From NCBI GenBank assembly GCA_017854655.1, contig JAFMHF010000012.1, positions 1 through 39,261 on the forward strand: 39,261 nt of DNA, written 5' to 3'. This stretch comes from Puniceicoccaceae bacterium (GTDB lineage: Bacteria; Verrucomicrobiota; Verrucomicrobiia; Opitutales; Coraliomargaritaceae). The notes under the pieces are model-generated. The model saw only the letters and a list, made by a program, of their open reading frames with translations, had not been told where the DNA came from and made no database searches. Position 1 is the stretch's first letter; every line of letters begins with the position of its first letter. Position numbers and translations under genes: made by a program. Below, in pieces: positions 1 to 11,395 of the stretch.

Positions 1-8
1 AGGCGGCG

Positions 9-608
9 ATGAGCGCCTTGGGTGGGCAGTTCCCACCTATTCGTGTTGAAGATGTCGACCTAGGCAATAATCGGTTGCGAAAGTTCCAGAGCGACCCTGA
101 ACTTTTTAAGGAATATCAATATCTGTTCGCCTCGATCAATTGGGATAACTTGGAGCGTGGCCTGACCTTTATCGCAGACAAGATGAAAGTCGATAATAAG
201 GCGCTGATTAAGGAGTCAAATGAGGTGGATGAAGAGGGCTATCGGCAGATTGGTGTGACGCTGGATTGGTTGAAAGCAGTGCAACAGCACTACAATTCGT
301 ATGTCGAATTGGCTCAAGCGTATGTCGATGCGAAGAATCGCTTCCTCCAAGCGCAAGCGGGGTCAGCATCGACGCCGGTAGAGCCGGCTGATTGGGATGC
401 CTATGTCGCTATGTATGCGAATACCCTAATTATGGATATCTCGGAGCATCTACTCGGAGCGGCTTTTACCGCAGAGGACGGCTCGTTTGTAGTTAAAGGA
501 CACGGCATCGTCATTGTACGTGTGGAATTGGGGTTGGGTTCGGTCTACTTCTTGCTTGATTCCGATGGGGAACAGCGAGTGCAAGTCGAGGAGCTGCAGC
601 AGCCTTAA
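9..608 (+). CDS. Uncharacterised protein, possibly 5'-truncated by the window edge
   Basis: A 199-codon frame from an ATG at base 9 to TAA. The frame is still open at the first base, so the true start may lie outside the window. I do not recognise the family. The protein is acidic and soluble-looking, with no signal peptide or membrane segment. A helical-looking middle (about residues 45-115) is followed by a Ser/Thr/Pro linker near 118-125. The C-terminal part ends in alternating hydrophobic residues that look like beta strands (about 160-195). It is separated from hom by a repeat-rich gap, so operon linkage to hom is unlikely. Codon composition looks genuine, but no function is inferred. 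Confidence 0.6.
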   Translation: MSALGGQFPPIRVEDVDLGNNRLRKFQSDPELFKEYQYLFASINWDNLERGLTFIADKMKVDNKALIKESNEVDEEGYRQIGVTLDWLKAVQQHYNSYVELAQAYVDAKNRFLQAQAGSASTPVEPADWDAYVAMYANTLIMDISEHLLGAAFTAEDGSFVVKGHGIVIVRVELGLGSVYFLLDSDGEQRVQVEELQQP

Positions 609-729
609 TGTATCAATGGTGTAACAATGTCTGTTTCACCCTTGAAACTTATCAGGCCTTATATTGTCTGAATCATTTCGTGCATGCCGGATTGCGCGCA
701 TCGAGTTGCTCAGGCTAGTTGCGGCACTT

Positions 730-791
730 TGTTCCTTCACTTGCCCAAAGGGCACCCAGTTGTTCTTTCACTTGCCCAAAGGGCACCCAGT
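730..791 (+). repeat. Tandem 31-bp direct repeat, two copies, each with a palindrome
   Basis: Bases 730-760 and 761-791 are the same 31-base unit with one C/T difference at unit position 6. Each contains the perfect inverted repeat TGCCC-AAA-GGGCA (742-754 and 773-785), which would form a 5-bp hairpin in RNA or single-stranded DNA. There are only two abutting copies and no spacers, so this is not a CRISPR array. Confidence 0.9.
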
Positions 792-913
792 TCACTCACC
801 CTTCGCTTCACTCATGGCAAACCTTCGGTTTACCATCTTCGCACTATCGTGCTACGTCAGTCACCCCTGCGGGGCAAACCGCAGACGGATCACCATCTCC
901 GCGCAACTCGCGC
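742..913 (+). repeat. Array of short hairpins in the gap before hom
   Basis: The 344-base gap 609-952 holds no convincing gene. After the two palindromes of the tandem repeat come AAACC-TTC-GGTTT (819-831), flanked by ATGG/CCAT; GCAC-TATC-GTGC (841-852); CCCC-TGC-GGGG (864-874); and GCGC-AACTC-GCGC (901-913). The linkers are rich in TCAC and CATC. All three forward frames stay open from about 684 to 950, which looks like a by-product of this TA-poor repeat rather than coding. It resembles dispersed intergenic REP-like elements. Its role is unknown. Confidence 0.65.
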
Positions 914-952
914 TTCGTCACTTTCACTATTTTTCTCACTGCCATTCTTCAT

Positions 953-2281
<1,329 letters not shown>

Positions 2282-2349
2282 GCAGACGCGGAGGGGGTTA
2301 ATTTTACGCATTGCCTCTCATTAGTTACGTTGTTTTATATATTTGCCTG

Positions 2350-3126
2350 ATGAGATGGCTGATTTTATTAATCGGGACCTTATACTGCTTCGGCCAGTGT
2401 TTATATGGCGAGACGTGGTCTTTAGTCGATACGAAGGGGCGAGAGATCGTCGTGGATCAGCTTTTCTATGATGGAGTGCACCTATCAGTGCGCCGTGTGG
2501 GTGCGTATCAAAAGTTGAAAATCAGACCTGATACGTTATCGAAGGAATGTTGGGCCGAGCTTAATGAGAGCATGGCTAAGACCGCGGCGATTTCGCTGGA
2601 GGTGATACGTCGGACGAAGACCTCGACGGACACTGATCGAGATTCTACTTCGGGATATTATACTTATTCTAGCGAGAAAAAGAAGATTCAGAAAATGAGC
2701 TATTTTGAGATGAGCCTGCGCTCGTCGTCTTATTTTGAGACCAGCCTGATGATTGAGTATTTTATCATCTCAGAAGACGAGGTCGATTGTGGTCGAATTT
2801 CTAAGAAGATATCGTTTTCCGAGCCAGTGGAAACCAGCGTTTCGAAAGCGATTTCTCATACTGAATATGAATACAAATCCTCGTATGGCTATAAGTATAG
2901 CAGTAAGGCGGGTGACAGTAAGGCGGGTGTCGTGGTCTTTGTCCTCGATGTAGACGGTAAGGAGATGGCTCGGTATGCTACTTCAAACAAGCTATTGAAT
3001 GAATTTCAAAGTCTGGAGCGTGGCCTGCGGTCTAGGATGAATGGTTCCAATGAGAGCAAGGGGAACGGCGGATCGAGGCAGTCAGCTGCGGTTGATCAGA
3101 TGACGGTCGATAAAGACTTACTGTGA
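2350..3126 (+). CDS. Exported protein of unknown function with an SHD1-like N-terminal segment
   Basis: 258 residues from ATG 2350. This start gives a compact signal peptide (MRWLILLIGTLYCFGQCLYG, then E-T-W). A TTG at 2311 would add 13 hydrophobic residues, and a GGAGGGGG stretch lies 13 bases before it, so that start remains possible. After the signal comes TWSLVDTKGREIVVDQLF followed by a V-x-L-x-R strand and an acidic L-S-K-E ending. This resembles the SLA1-homology (SHD1) type module frequent in exported verrucomicrobial and planctomycetal proteins. The rest is rich in Ser, Tyr and Lys and carries no motif I recognise. It sits between two aspartate-pathway genes on the same strand, but nothing suggests a role in that pathway. 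Likely periplasmic or surface; function unknown. Confidence 0.6.
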   Translation: MRWLILLIGTLYCFGQCLYGETWSLVDTKGREIVVDQLFYDGVHLSVRRVGAYQKLKIRPDTLSKECWAELNESMAKTAAISLEVIRRTKTSTDTDRDSTSGYYTYSSEKKKIQKMSYFEMSLRSSSYFETSLMIEYFIISEDEVDCGRISKKISFSEPVETSVSKAISHTEYEYKSSYGYKYSSKAGDSKAGVVVFVLDVDGKEMARYATSNKLLNEFQSLERGLRSRMNGSNESKGNGGSRQSAAVDQMTVDKDLL

Positions 3127-3257
3127 ATCGTCCGAGGTCGGTGTCTTTCGTTGGGAGGTATTCTCTTTGCCTTCTGTAAGTCTGGTCTTGAAACTTGCGA
3201 TACCTAGTATTCGCTTCGGCTCTCTCTTTACTTTCAGATTTTTTAGCTTTTTTAAAA

Positions 3258-4472
3258 ATGGCACTCATCGTTCAAAAATATGGCGGCACATCGGTTGGCG
3301 ATGTCGATCGCATCAAGAATGTGGCCCGTCGGGTTAAGGAAACACGTGACGCGGGCAACCAAGTCATCGTCGTCGTTTCCGCTCGCTCGGGGGTGACCAA
3401 CGATCTGATCGCTCGTGCCAAGGCGCTCAACCCGACACCAGACGAGCGTGAGATGGACATGCTTCTCACCGTCGGTGAGCAAGAGACGATCGCTCTAACT
3501 GCGATGGCGCTGCATGCTTTAGATGTGCCAGCGGTGTCTCGCACCGGAGCGCAGGCAGGCATCTTGACCGACCCCGCACACACACGTGCCCGCATCACCA
3601 GCATTTCGGGTGGCGATATTCAAGCCCAGCTCGATGCGGGTAAGGTCGTCATCTTGGCCGGCTTTCAAGGTCACTCGGCCGATGGCCAGATTACCACCCT
3701 AGGTCGGGGTGGCTCTGATCTCAGTGCGATTGCGATCGCGGCGGCGCTGAACGCCGACCTTTGCCAGATTTGCACCGATGTGGATGGGGTGTACACCGCA
3801 GATCCGCGTCTCGTCCCAGATGCGACCAAGCTCGACGAGATCTCCTACGAGGAAATGCTCGAACTCGCCAGCAGCGGTTCGAAAGTCATGCAAAATCGCG
3901 CCGTCGAATTTGCGCAAAAGTTTAATGTCATATTTGAAGTCCGCTCCAGTTTTAACAACAACCCGGGAACTATCGTGAAAGAAGAAGCAGCCTCTATGGA
4001 AGACGTCGTCGTGAGCGGTGTCGCACTTGATAAAAACCAGGCAAAGATCGTTGCTAGTGATTTGCCGGATCGTCCCGGCACCGCTGCCAAGCTTTTCAAA
4101 GCCTTGGCCGATGCAGATATCAGCGTCGATATGATCGTGCAGAATATCGGACGCGATGGTAAGGCAAACATGACGTTTACCGTGCCACGTGAGGATATTT
4201 ACCGTGCCGAAAAGGTCGTGAAAGAATCATTCCCAGACGAAGCCAGCGGCAAACTATTTGAAGCCAACGATATTGCTAAGGTCTCTGTGGTCGGCGTCGG
4301 CATGCGCTCGCACTCTGGGGTCGCAGCGCAGCTTTTCGATGCACTGGCTGGTGCGAGTATCAATATTCAGCTGGTTAGCACCTCTGAAATTAAGATATCA
4401 GTCGGCATCGATCCAACAGATGCAGCAGAGGCGACACGTGTGGTGCATGCAGCATTCGGGTTGGGACAGTAG
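3258..4472 (+). CDS. lysC: Aspartate kinase (monofunctional, two ACT domains)
   Basis: Aspartate kinase phosphorylates L-aspartate with ATP, the first step to lysine, threonine, methionine and diaminopimelate. The 404-residue product begins MALIVQKYGGTSVG, carrying the kinase signature KYGGTSVG (7-14). It continues through the family motifs TVGEQ, LGRGGSDLSA and the CTDVDGVYTADPR loop that binds nucleotide and substrate. Two ACT modules follow at about 265-330 and 340-400, the usual lysine/threonine feedback sites. Size fits the monofunctional class. ATG 3258 fits the family N-terminus. The frame is open back to 3195, but those codons do not match the family. The start is preceded by a T/A-rich stretch without a clear SD. 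Confidence 0.95.
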   Translation: MALIVQKYGGTSVGDVDRIKNVARRVKETRDAGNQVIVVVSARSGVTNDLIARAKALNPTPDEREMDMLLTVGEQETIALTAMALHALDVPAVSRTGAQAGILTDPAHTRARITSISGGDIQAQLDAGKVVILAGFQGHSADGQITTLGRGGSDLSAIAIAAALNADLCQICTDVDGVYTADPRLVPDATKLDEISYEEMLELASSGSKVMQNRAVEFAQKFNVIFEVRSSFNNNPGTIVKEEAASMEDVVVSGVALDKNQAKIVASDLPDRPGTAAKLFKALADADISVDMIVQNIGRDGKANMTFTVPREDIYRAEKVVKESFPDEASGKLFEANDIAKVSVVGVGMRSHSGVAAQLFDALAGASINIQLVSTSEIKISVGIDPTDAAEATRVVHAAFGLGQ

Positions 4473-4483
4473 TTCAGCCGAAA

Positions 4484-4514
4484 TCGACGAAGCCGTCCTT
4501 AGGCAGTCTATAAT
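4484..4514 (+). promoter_or_regulatory. Possible promoter for the znu operon
   Basis: A perfect TATAAT (4509-4514) lies 110 bases before znuA. The best upstream partner is TCGACG (4484-4489) at a long 19-base spacing, so only the -10 element is convincing. I see no clear Zur or Fur-type palindrome in the 151-base gap. Confidence 0.25.
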
Positions 4515-4623
4515 TTCCCTGTTGATGCAGCGCTAGCACGCCAGCAATACTTAGGTGTGGCAGTTTTGTTATTGTCGATGGGGGCTTGAGTGTCATGGGT
4601 GATTGTTCGGGTTCTTATTTGTT

Positions 4624-5520
4624 ATGCAGATTCAGTGGAGCAAATCTTTCTTTTTTGGTCTCGTCGCCGTCGTGGTTGCGATGCTTTGCGTTGCGTGTGG
4701 GCAGGATGAGCGATCGGAGGGGAGCGCCATTGCCGTGTGGAGCACGGTGCAGCCGCAGAAGTATTTTGTGGAGCGTGTCGGTGGTGACTTGGTGTCGGCT
4801 GAGGTGCTGGTCCGTCCTGGGCAGAGCCCCGAGATGTATGCCCCGAGTGTCGCGCAGATGGCGCAGTTGGCGCAGGCGGATGTGTATTTTGGCATCGGCA
4901 TGCCGATCGAGAATCCTTTATTTAAGCGGATGCGCTCGTCGATGACGGGTGTACGGTTAGTGCAAACGGGTGACGAGATTCTGGAGTATCAAGATCATTC
5001 GGCGTGCGCACACGGGCACCATGATCATGGCGAGAACGATCCGCATATTTGGATGGATCCAGTGCGGATGATCGCGGTGGTCGAGCAGATGCGAGATGTG
5101 CTGATCGAAGTGCAACCCGATTCAGCGGCGGTATTCGGTCAGAATGCGGATGCGTTGATTGCTGACTTGGTTGAGTTGGATGCCGCAATTCGTGGGCAGT
5201 TGGCGCTGTATGCGGGGCGGGCGTTTTTTATTAACCATCCAGCGCTGGGGCATTTTGCCGAGCGCTATGGTTTAGTGCAGCTGTCGATCGAGGAATCTGG
5301 TGCGGCACCGTCGGCTGGGCGAGTCGCGGATTTGATTGGTCAGGCGCGTGAGTCGCAGGTCGGAGCGATTTTCACACAGCCTGAGTTCGGGCGCACGACG
5401 GCGACGATTTTAGCGGATGCGCTGGACCTCGATGTGGTTGAGTTGAATGTATTGCCTGTAGAATATATAATTGGGATGACAAGAATTGCGGATGCACTGG
5501 AGGAGGGCTTTGCGCGATGA
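4624..5520 (+). CDS. znuA: Metal (zinc/manganese type) ABC transporter substrate-binding lipoprotein
   Basis: The extracytoplasmic binding component of a cluster A-I (ZnuA/TroA-like) metal importer, 298 residues. A positively charged then hydrophobic N-terminus ends in LCVAC (C25), an imperfect lipobox, so it is probably a lipoprotein. A His-rich loop (125-136) precedes DPHIWMDP (H141). NHPALGHFA (H205) and TQPEFG (E254) supply the expected second-half ligands. The first ligand, usually His in SPH, is Glu70 here (GQSPEMYAPS). ATG 4624 gives the proper signal peptide; a TTG at 4603 is an alternative. It overlaps the ATPase gene by 4 bases (ATGA). The fold class is secure; the zinc versus manganese assignment is not. 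Confidence 0.85.
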   Translation: MQIQWSKSFFFGLVAVVVAMLCVACGQDERSEGSAIAVWSTVQPQKYFVERVGGDLVSAEVLVRPGQSPEMYAPSVAQMAQLAQADVYFGIGMPIENPLFKRMRSSMTGVRLVQTGDEILEYQDHSACAHGHHDHGENDPHIWMDPVRMIAVVEQMRDVLIEVQPDSAAVFGQNADALIADLVELDAAIRGQLALYAGRAFFINHPALGHFAERYGLVQLSIEESGAAPSAGRVADLIGQARESQVGAIFTQPEFGRTTATILADALDLDVVELNVLPVEYIIGMTRIADALEEGFAR

Positions 5521-6323
5521 GTGATTGTGGTGCGCATACGAACTGTGGCTGTGAGTCGCATTCGGGAGAGCCGGTGATCTGCTTTGAGGGGGTTTCTTTT
5601 AGCTACGGGCGCTCGCTGGTGGTCGAGGATGCCGACTTCGACATATATAAAGGGGAGTCGGTTTGTGTGGTGGGCCCGAATGGTGGCGGTAAGTCGACTT
5701 TGTTGAAGCTGATGCTGGGGCTGTTGCAGCCAGATAAGGGCAGGGTGCACTTGCTCGGCGATACCCCGAAGCGCTCGCGTTCGCGGGTGGGGTATGTGCC
5801 GCAGCATATTGATTTTGACCCGCTGTTTCCGGTTACGGTGCTCGACGTGGTGCTGATGGGGCGGTTGGAGCGGAGCACTTTTGGCTTTGCTAATCGCAGG
5901 GATACGTCGCGAGCGCTGGAGGCACTGGAGCAGATGGGCTTGGCGGATCGAGCGCAGGACTCGTTTGCAGTACTTTCGGGAGGGCAACGCCAGGCGGTGT
6001 TGATCGCGCGGGCGTTGGCAGCGGAAGTGGATGTACTATTGCTGGATGAGCCGACCGCGCACGTCGATGTGGCTGCGGAGGAACGCTTGTTGAACAGCTT
6101 AAAGGCGCTGAAGGAGGATTTGACCCTGGTGACGGTGTCGCATGATTTGGCCTTTGTGTCGCGTTCGGTACCGAAGGTGGTCTGCGTGAATCGCTGCGTG
6201 CATGTGCATCCGACGACTGAATTGACGGATGATCGCTTGCGGCAGCTGTACGGGTTTGAGGTGCGCATGGTGCAGCATGATCATGAGCATCTGGATAGTC
6301 ATGGGGGGCATCATCATGGGTGA
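5517..6323 (+). CDS. znuC: Metal ABC transporter ATP-binding protein with Cys/His tails
   Basis: The ATPase driving the adjacent metal importer, 268 residues. Motifs: Walker A GPNGGGKST (53-61), Q-loop at Q96, signature LSGGQRQ (153-159), Walker B LLLDEPT (174-180), and the switch His in VSHD (209). The core is typical of ZnuC/MntB ATPases. Unusual are the two ends: an N-terminal Cys/His cluster (C4, H7, C10, C12, H15) and a C-terminal His-rich tail (residues 254-267, eight His). Both could bind the transported metal in the cytoplasm. The gene starts inside the end of znuA, and its own His tail overlaps the start of the permease gene by 8 bases, so all three are translationally coupled. Confidence 0.9.
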   Translation: MSDCGAHTNCGCESHSGEPVICFEGVSFSYGRSLVVEDADFDIYKGESVCVVGPNGGGKSTLLKLMLGLLQPDKGRVHLLGDTPKRSRSRVGYVPQHIDFDPLFPVTVLDVVLMGRLERSTFGFANRRDTSRALEALEQMGLADRAQDSFAVLSGGQRQAVLIARALAAEVDVLLLDEPTAHVDVAAEERLLNSLKALKEDLTLVTVSHDLAFVSRSVPKVVCVNRCVHVHPTTELTDDRLRQLYGFEVRMVQHDHEHLDSHGGHHHG

Positions 6324-7173
6324 GTTCTTTAAGGCATTGTGGAATCCTGATTTGGCGTTCTTACGCTATGCGCTGTTTTTGGGGCTGATTGGTAGCATCC
6401 CGCTCGGCGCGGTGGGCACCTTTGTAGTGGCGCGGCGTATTAGTTATTTAGCGGCGGCGATTGCACACTCGGCGCTGGGTGGCATCGGTGTGGCCCTGTA
6501 TTGCCGGGCCGTGTTTGGCTGGGAGTGGTTGCACCCGATGCTGGGAGCGCTGCTAGTGGCATTAATCGCTGCGGGCTTGATCGGCTGGGTGTCGTTGCGA
6601 TCACGGCAGCGTGAGGATGCGTTGATTGGTTCTATTTGGGTGACGGGGATGGCGGTTGGCCTGCTGTTTATCGCGCGAACGCCGGGCTATATAGACCCGA
6701 TGGCGTATTTCTTTGGTGATATCTTACTAGTGACGACCGCGGATCTTTGGATCGCAGGCGGCGTGGGCGCGTTGATTTTGGGGATTCTGGCGATTTGGCA
6801 CCGGCAAATCATTGCGGTGTGTTTTGACGCCGAGTATGCGTCGCTTCGAGGGGTGCGTGCGGATTGGGTCTATATGCTGTTGTTGATGCTGACGGCGCTG
6901 ACGGTGGTAATTATGGTCTCGTTTGTTGGGATTGTTCTTGTGATCGCACTGCTGACGCTGCCTCCAGCAATTGCGGCAATCGGAGCGCGTAGCCTATGGC
7001 GCATGCTATTTGTGGCGATCGTGCTCAATATTGCCTTCGTTTTTGTCGGCTTGGGGCTGAGCTTTTCGCTGGATCTGCCGAGTGGGCCGTCAGTAATTCT
7101 GATCGCGGCGATGACCTATCTACTGGCGAACGGCTTTTTGCGGCTTTTCAGTGGGCGAAATGCCTGTAAATGA
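6316..7173 (+). CDS. znuB: Metal ABC transporter permease
   Basis: The inner-membrane permease of the metal importer (ABC-3 family), 285 residues with about eight hydrophobic helices. Recognisable blocks are the N-terminal FLRYALFLG region, a VARRISYLAAAIAHSALGG segment that matches the family's coupling region for the ATPase, and a C-terminal SFVGIVLVIALLTLPPAIA helix characteristic of the family. ATG 6316 was chosen over an in-frame ATG at 6301 because it starts the family N-terminus directly. The gene overlaps znuC by 8 bases. No convincing terminator follows, only a T8 run at 7194-7201 without a hairpin. Confidence 0.9.
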   Translation: MGEFFKALWNPDLAFLRYALFLGLIGSIPLGAVGTFVVARRISYLAAAIAHSALGGIGVALYCRAVFGWEWLHPMLGALLVALIAAGLIGWVSLRSRQREDALIGSIWVTGMAVGLLFIARTPGYIDPMAYFFGDILLVTTADLWIAGGVGALILGILAIWHRQIIAVCFDAEYASLRGVRADWVYMLLLMLTALTVVIMVSFVGIVLVIALLTLPPAIAAIGARSLWRMLFVAIVLNIAFVFVGLGLSFSLDLPSGPSVILIAAMTYLLANGFLRLFSGRNACK

Positions 7174-7211
7174 GGGGTTTAAAAGTAGTGCCGTTTTTTT
7201 TGAATTAAGTG

Positions 7212-7240
7212 TTGACGGGTCTAGTAGTGGGGAGCATTTT
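7212..7240 (+). promoter_or_regulatory. Putative promoter for tRNA-Thr/tuf
   Basis: TTGACG (7212-7217) is a good -35. A 17-base spacer leads to CATTTT (7235-7240), a weak -10. T/A-rich DNA lies just upstream. The same TTGACGGG start is found before rplC at 24148, and the 16-mer ATTTTCGCGGACTTTC (7236-7251) recurs at 24070-24085. The 137-base gap 7174-7310 holds no gene. Confidence 0.5.
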
Positions 7241-7309
7241 CGCGGACTTTCATTTTCCACGCTGTCCGTGTGGGAGATGGAATAGCTCTTTTCATAGTCT
7301 TTGCTAGTG

Positions 7310-7385
<76 letters not shown>

Positions 7386-7429
7386 GTATAAACATAATCA
7401 CAATCTCTTAACACTAAATCACATCAATC

Positions 7430-8620
<1,191 letters not shown>

Positions 8621-8646
8621 TCTAAGCCAGACCGATTCCAGTTTCC

Positions 8647-8676
8647 GCCGAGGGCTCTAAAGGGGCTCTCGGCTTT
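8647..8676 (+). terminator. Terminator/hairpin after tuf
   Basis: A 12-bp stem (8647-8658 with 8662-8673, including G-U pairs) closes an AAA loop and is followed by TTTACTGTCTT. The short T-run suggests partial termination, which would reduce downstream tRNA-Trp/secE expression relative to tuf. Confidence 0.75.
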
Positions 8677-8708
8677 ACTGTCTTAAACAGCACTATAGTT
8701 GAAAAACC

Positions 8709-8786
<78 letters not shown>

Positions 8787-8798
8787 TTTTTACATCAA

Positions 8799-9002
8799 AT
8801 GAAAAATCCATTCACAAGCATTCGTCTTTTTTACAAGGAGACGATGACCGAGCTCAAAAAAGCCACTTGGCCGAGCAAGACTGAATTGCGAGATTCGACA
8901 ATCGTCGTGCTTATCGCGACTGCAATCCTTGGCTCCTTTATCGCGCTGACCGACTTTTCGCTCATGAATGGTGTCGATCTGTTAACCTCTTGGGTTCAGT
9001 AG
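8799..9002 (+). CDS. secE: Preprotein translocase subunit SecE (short form)
   Basis: The small essential subunit that clamps SecY in the Sec translocon. 67 residues: an amphipathic surface helix (FYKETMTELKKATWPSKTEL, with the conserved K-x-x-WP-x-x-x-E core) followed by one membrane helix (about 33-55). This is the single-helix form common outside Enterobacteria. ATG 8799 gives the family N-terminus; upstream codons would run through the tRNA. The start follows the tRNA-Trp 3' end by 12 bases with no SD. nusG follows after 61 bases. Confidence 0.93.
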   Translation: MKNPFTSIRLFYKETMTELKKATWPSKTELRDSTIVVLIATAILGSFIALTDFSLMNGVDLLTSWVQ

Positions 9003-9063
9003 CACGTCGCCAAATCAATATCGATTTCAGGCAACTTTAATTTTTTAAGATCCAGACGTAAAT

Positions 9064-9636
<573 letters not shown>

Positions 9637-9642
9637 ACAGCC

Positions 9643-10068
9643 ATGTCTAAAAAAGTAATAGGACAAATTCGCTTACAACTGCCAGCAGGTGCAGCTAACC
9701 CAGCCCCTCCGGTTGGTCCAGCTCTCGGTGCGCAGGGTGTAAACATCATGGGCTTCTGTAAGGAGTATAACGCGAAGACTAAAGACCAGGCAGGCATGAT
9801 CCTCCCTGTTGTCATCACAGTCTACGCCGATCGCTCCTTCAGTTTCATCCTGAAATCTCCACCAGCAGCTGTCCTTCTTAAGAAGGCTGCCGGTATCGCA
9901 AAAGGATCGGGCGTACCAAACCGCGACAAAGTCGGTACGGTTACACGCAAGCAAATCCTCGAAATCATTGAGATCAAAAAGAACGATCTGAATGCATCCG
10001 ATGAGGACGCTGCTTTCAAGATTATCGCCGGCACTGCCCGTTCGATGGGTCTTGAGGTCGCGGGCTAA
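9643..10068 (+). CDS. rplK: Ribosomal protein L11 (uL11)
   Basis: L11 binds 23S rRNA at the GTPase-associated centre, where EF-G, EF-Tu and RelA act. 141 residues, the usual length. The N-terminal domain has [20 protein letters not shown] with the proline-rich switch. The C-terminal RNA-binding domain carries [10 protein letters not shown] and the [10 protein letters not shown] ending. The start lies 6 bases after nusG, and rplA follows after 25 bases. Confidence 0.98.
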   Translation: MSKKVIGQIRLQLPAGAANPAPPVGPALGAQGVNIMGFCKEYNAKTKDQAGMILPVVITVYADRSFSFILKSPPAAVLLKKAAGIAKGSGVPNRDKVGTVTRKQILEIIEIKKNDLNASDEDAAFKIIAGTARSMGLEVAG

Positions 10069-10093
10069 TTTTTAACCACACAATATAACTACT

Positions 10094-10798
<705 letters not shown>

Positions 10799-10814
10799 GG
10801 GAGACTGACATCAC

Positions 10815-11330
10815 ATGAGACCAGAAAAGCAATATCTCGTTGAAGAGGTGAACCAACACCTCGACAAGTCCGATTACGTTTACCTCGCTAATTACGAGCG
10901 TATTACCGTGGAAGAAATCGCAGAACTGCGTGCCTCTCTTGCAGAGCACAACGCTGAGTTCCACGTCGTTAAAAACAGCATTTTCGGTGTCGCAGCCGCA
11001 GCCAAGGCACTCCCTGATCTCAGTGAGCACTTGACTGGTCAAACTGCGATCATCGTCGGTGGTGAAAACCCATCCGGAGTCGCTAAGGTAATTGGTGCAT
11101 TCTTCAAGAAAAAGGAAAAGATCGACGTTAAAGCCGGTATCCTTAACGAGAAGGCACTCACCAAGGAGGAGATCGCAGTATTGGCGAAACTTCCAGGACT
11201 CGAATCGCTCCGGGCTCAACTCCTCGGACTTCTTACGCAGCCTGCGACCGGATTCGTCCGCGTTCTCAATGCTGTTCCGCAAAGCCTACTCTACACTCTC
11301 CAGGCCAAGGCCGAAAAAGACGGCGAGTAG
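10815..11330 (+). CDS. rplJ: Ribosomal protein L10 (uL10)
   Basis: L10 anchors the L7/L12 dimers to 23S rRNA at the stalk base. 171 residues with the N-terminal rRNA-binding domain (YVYLANYERITVEEIAELR, HVVKNSIF) and a C-terminal helix that holds L12. GGGAG about 12 bases before the ATG acts as an SD. The gap to rplA is 16 bases. The L10-L12 leader that precedes rplJ in many bacteria therefore has no room there; a branched structure is found after the gene instead (11396-11446). Confidence 0.97.
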   Translation: MRPEKQYLVEEVNQHLDKSDYVYLANYERITVEEIAELRASLAEHNAEFHVVKNSIFGVAAAAKALPDLSEHLTGQTAIIVGGENPSGVAKVIGAFFKKKEKIDVKAGILNEKALTKEEIAVLAKLPGLESLRAQLLGLLTQPATGFVRVLNAVPQSLLYTLQAKAEKDGE

Positions 11331-11347
11331 TCCTCAAATCAATTTCT

Positions 11348-11374
11348 GGTCGTCCATCCCTTGGATGGGCGGCC
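11348..11374 (+). promoter_or_regulatory. Strong hairpin between rplJ and rplL
   Basis: A 12-bp stem with G-U pairs (11348-11359 with 11363-11374) and a 3-base loop lies 17 bases after the rplJ stop. Only TT follows, then AAAA, so it is a weak terminator at best. It could be an mRNA stability or processing site. Confidence 0.65.
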
Positions 11375-11395
11375 TTAAAATAACCAAAATAATCC

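Noticed and set aside
730-791. Possible CRISPR repeat
   Set aside because: Only two abutting copies, no spacers, no cas genes in the window.
719-952. Upstream extension of the hom reading frame (78 extra codons)
   Set aside because: The extra codons translate the palindromic repeats and do not resemble any homoserine dehydrogenase N-terminus; the family start is ATG 953.
7190-7201. GCCG followed by T8, also at 23400-23411, as a shared terminator
   Set aside because: Neither copy has a stem before the T-run, and a match dominated by a homopolymer is weak evidence.
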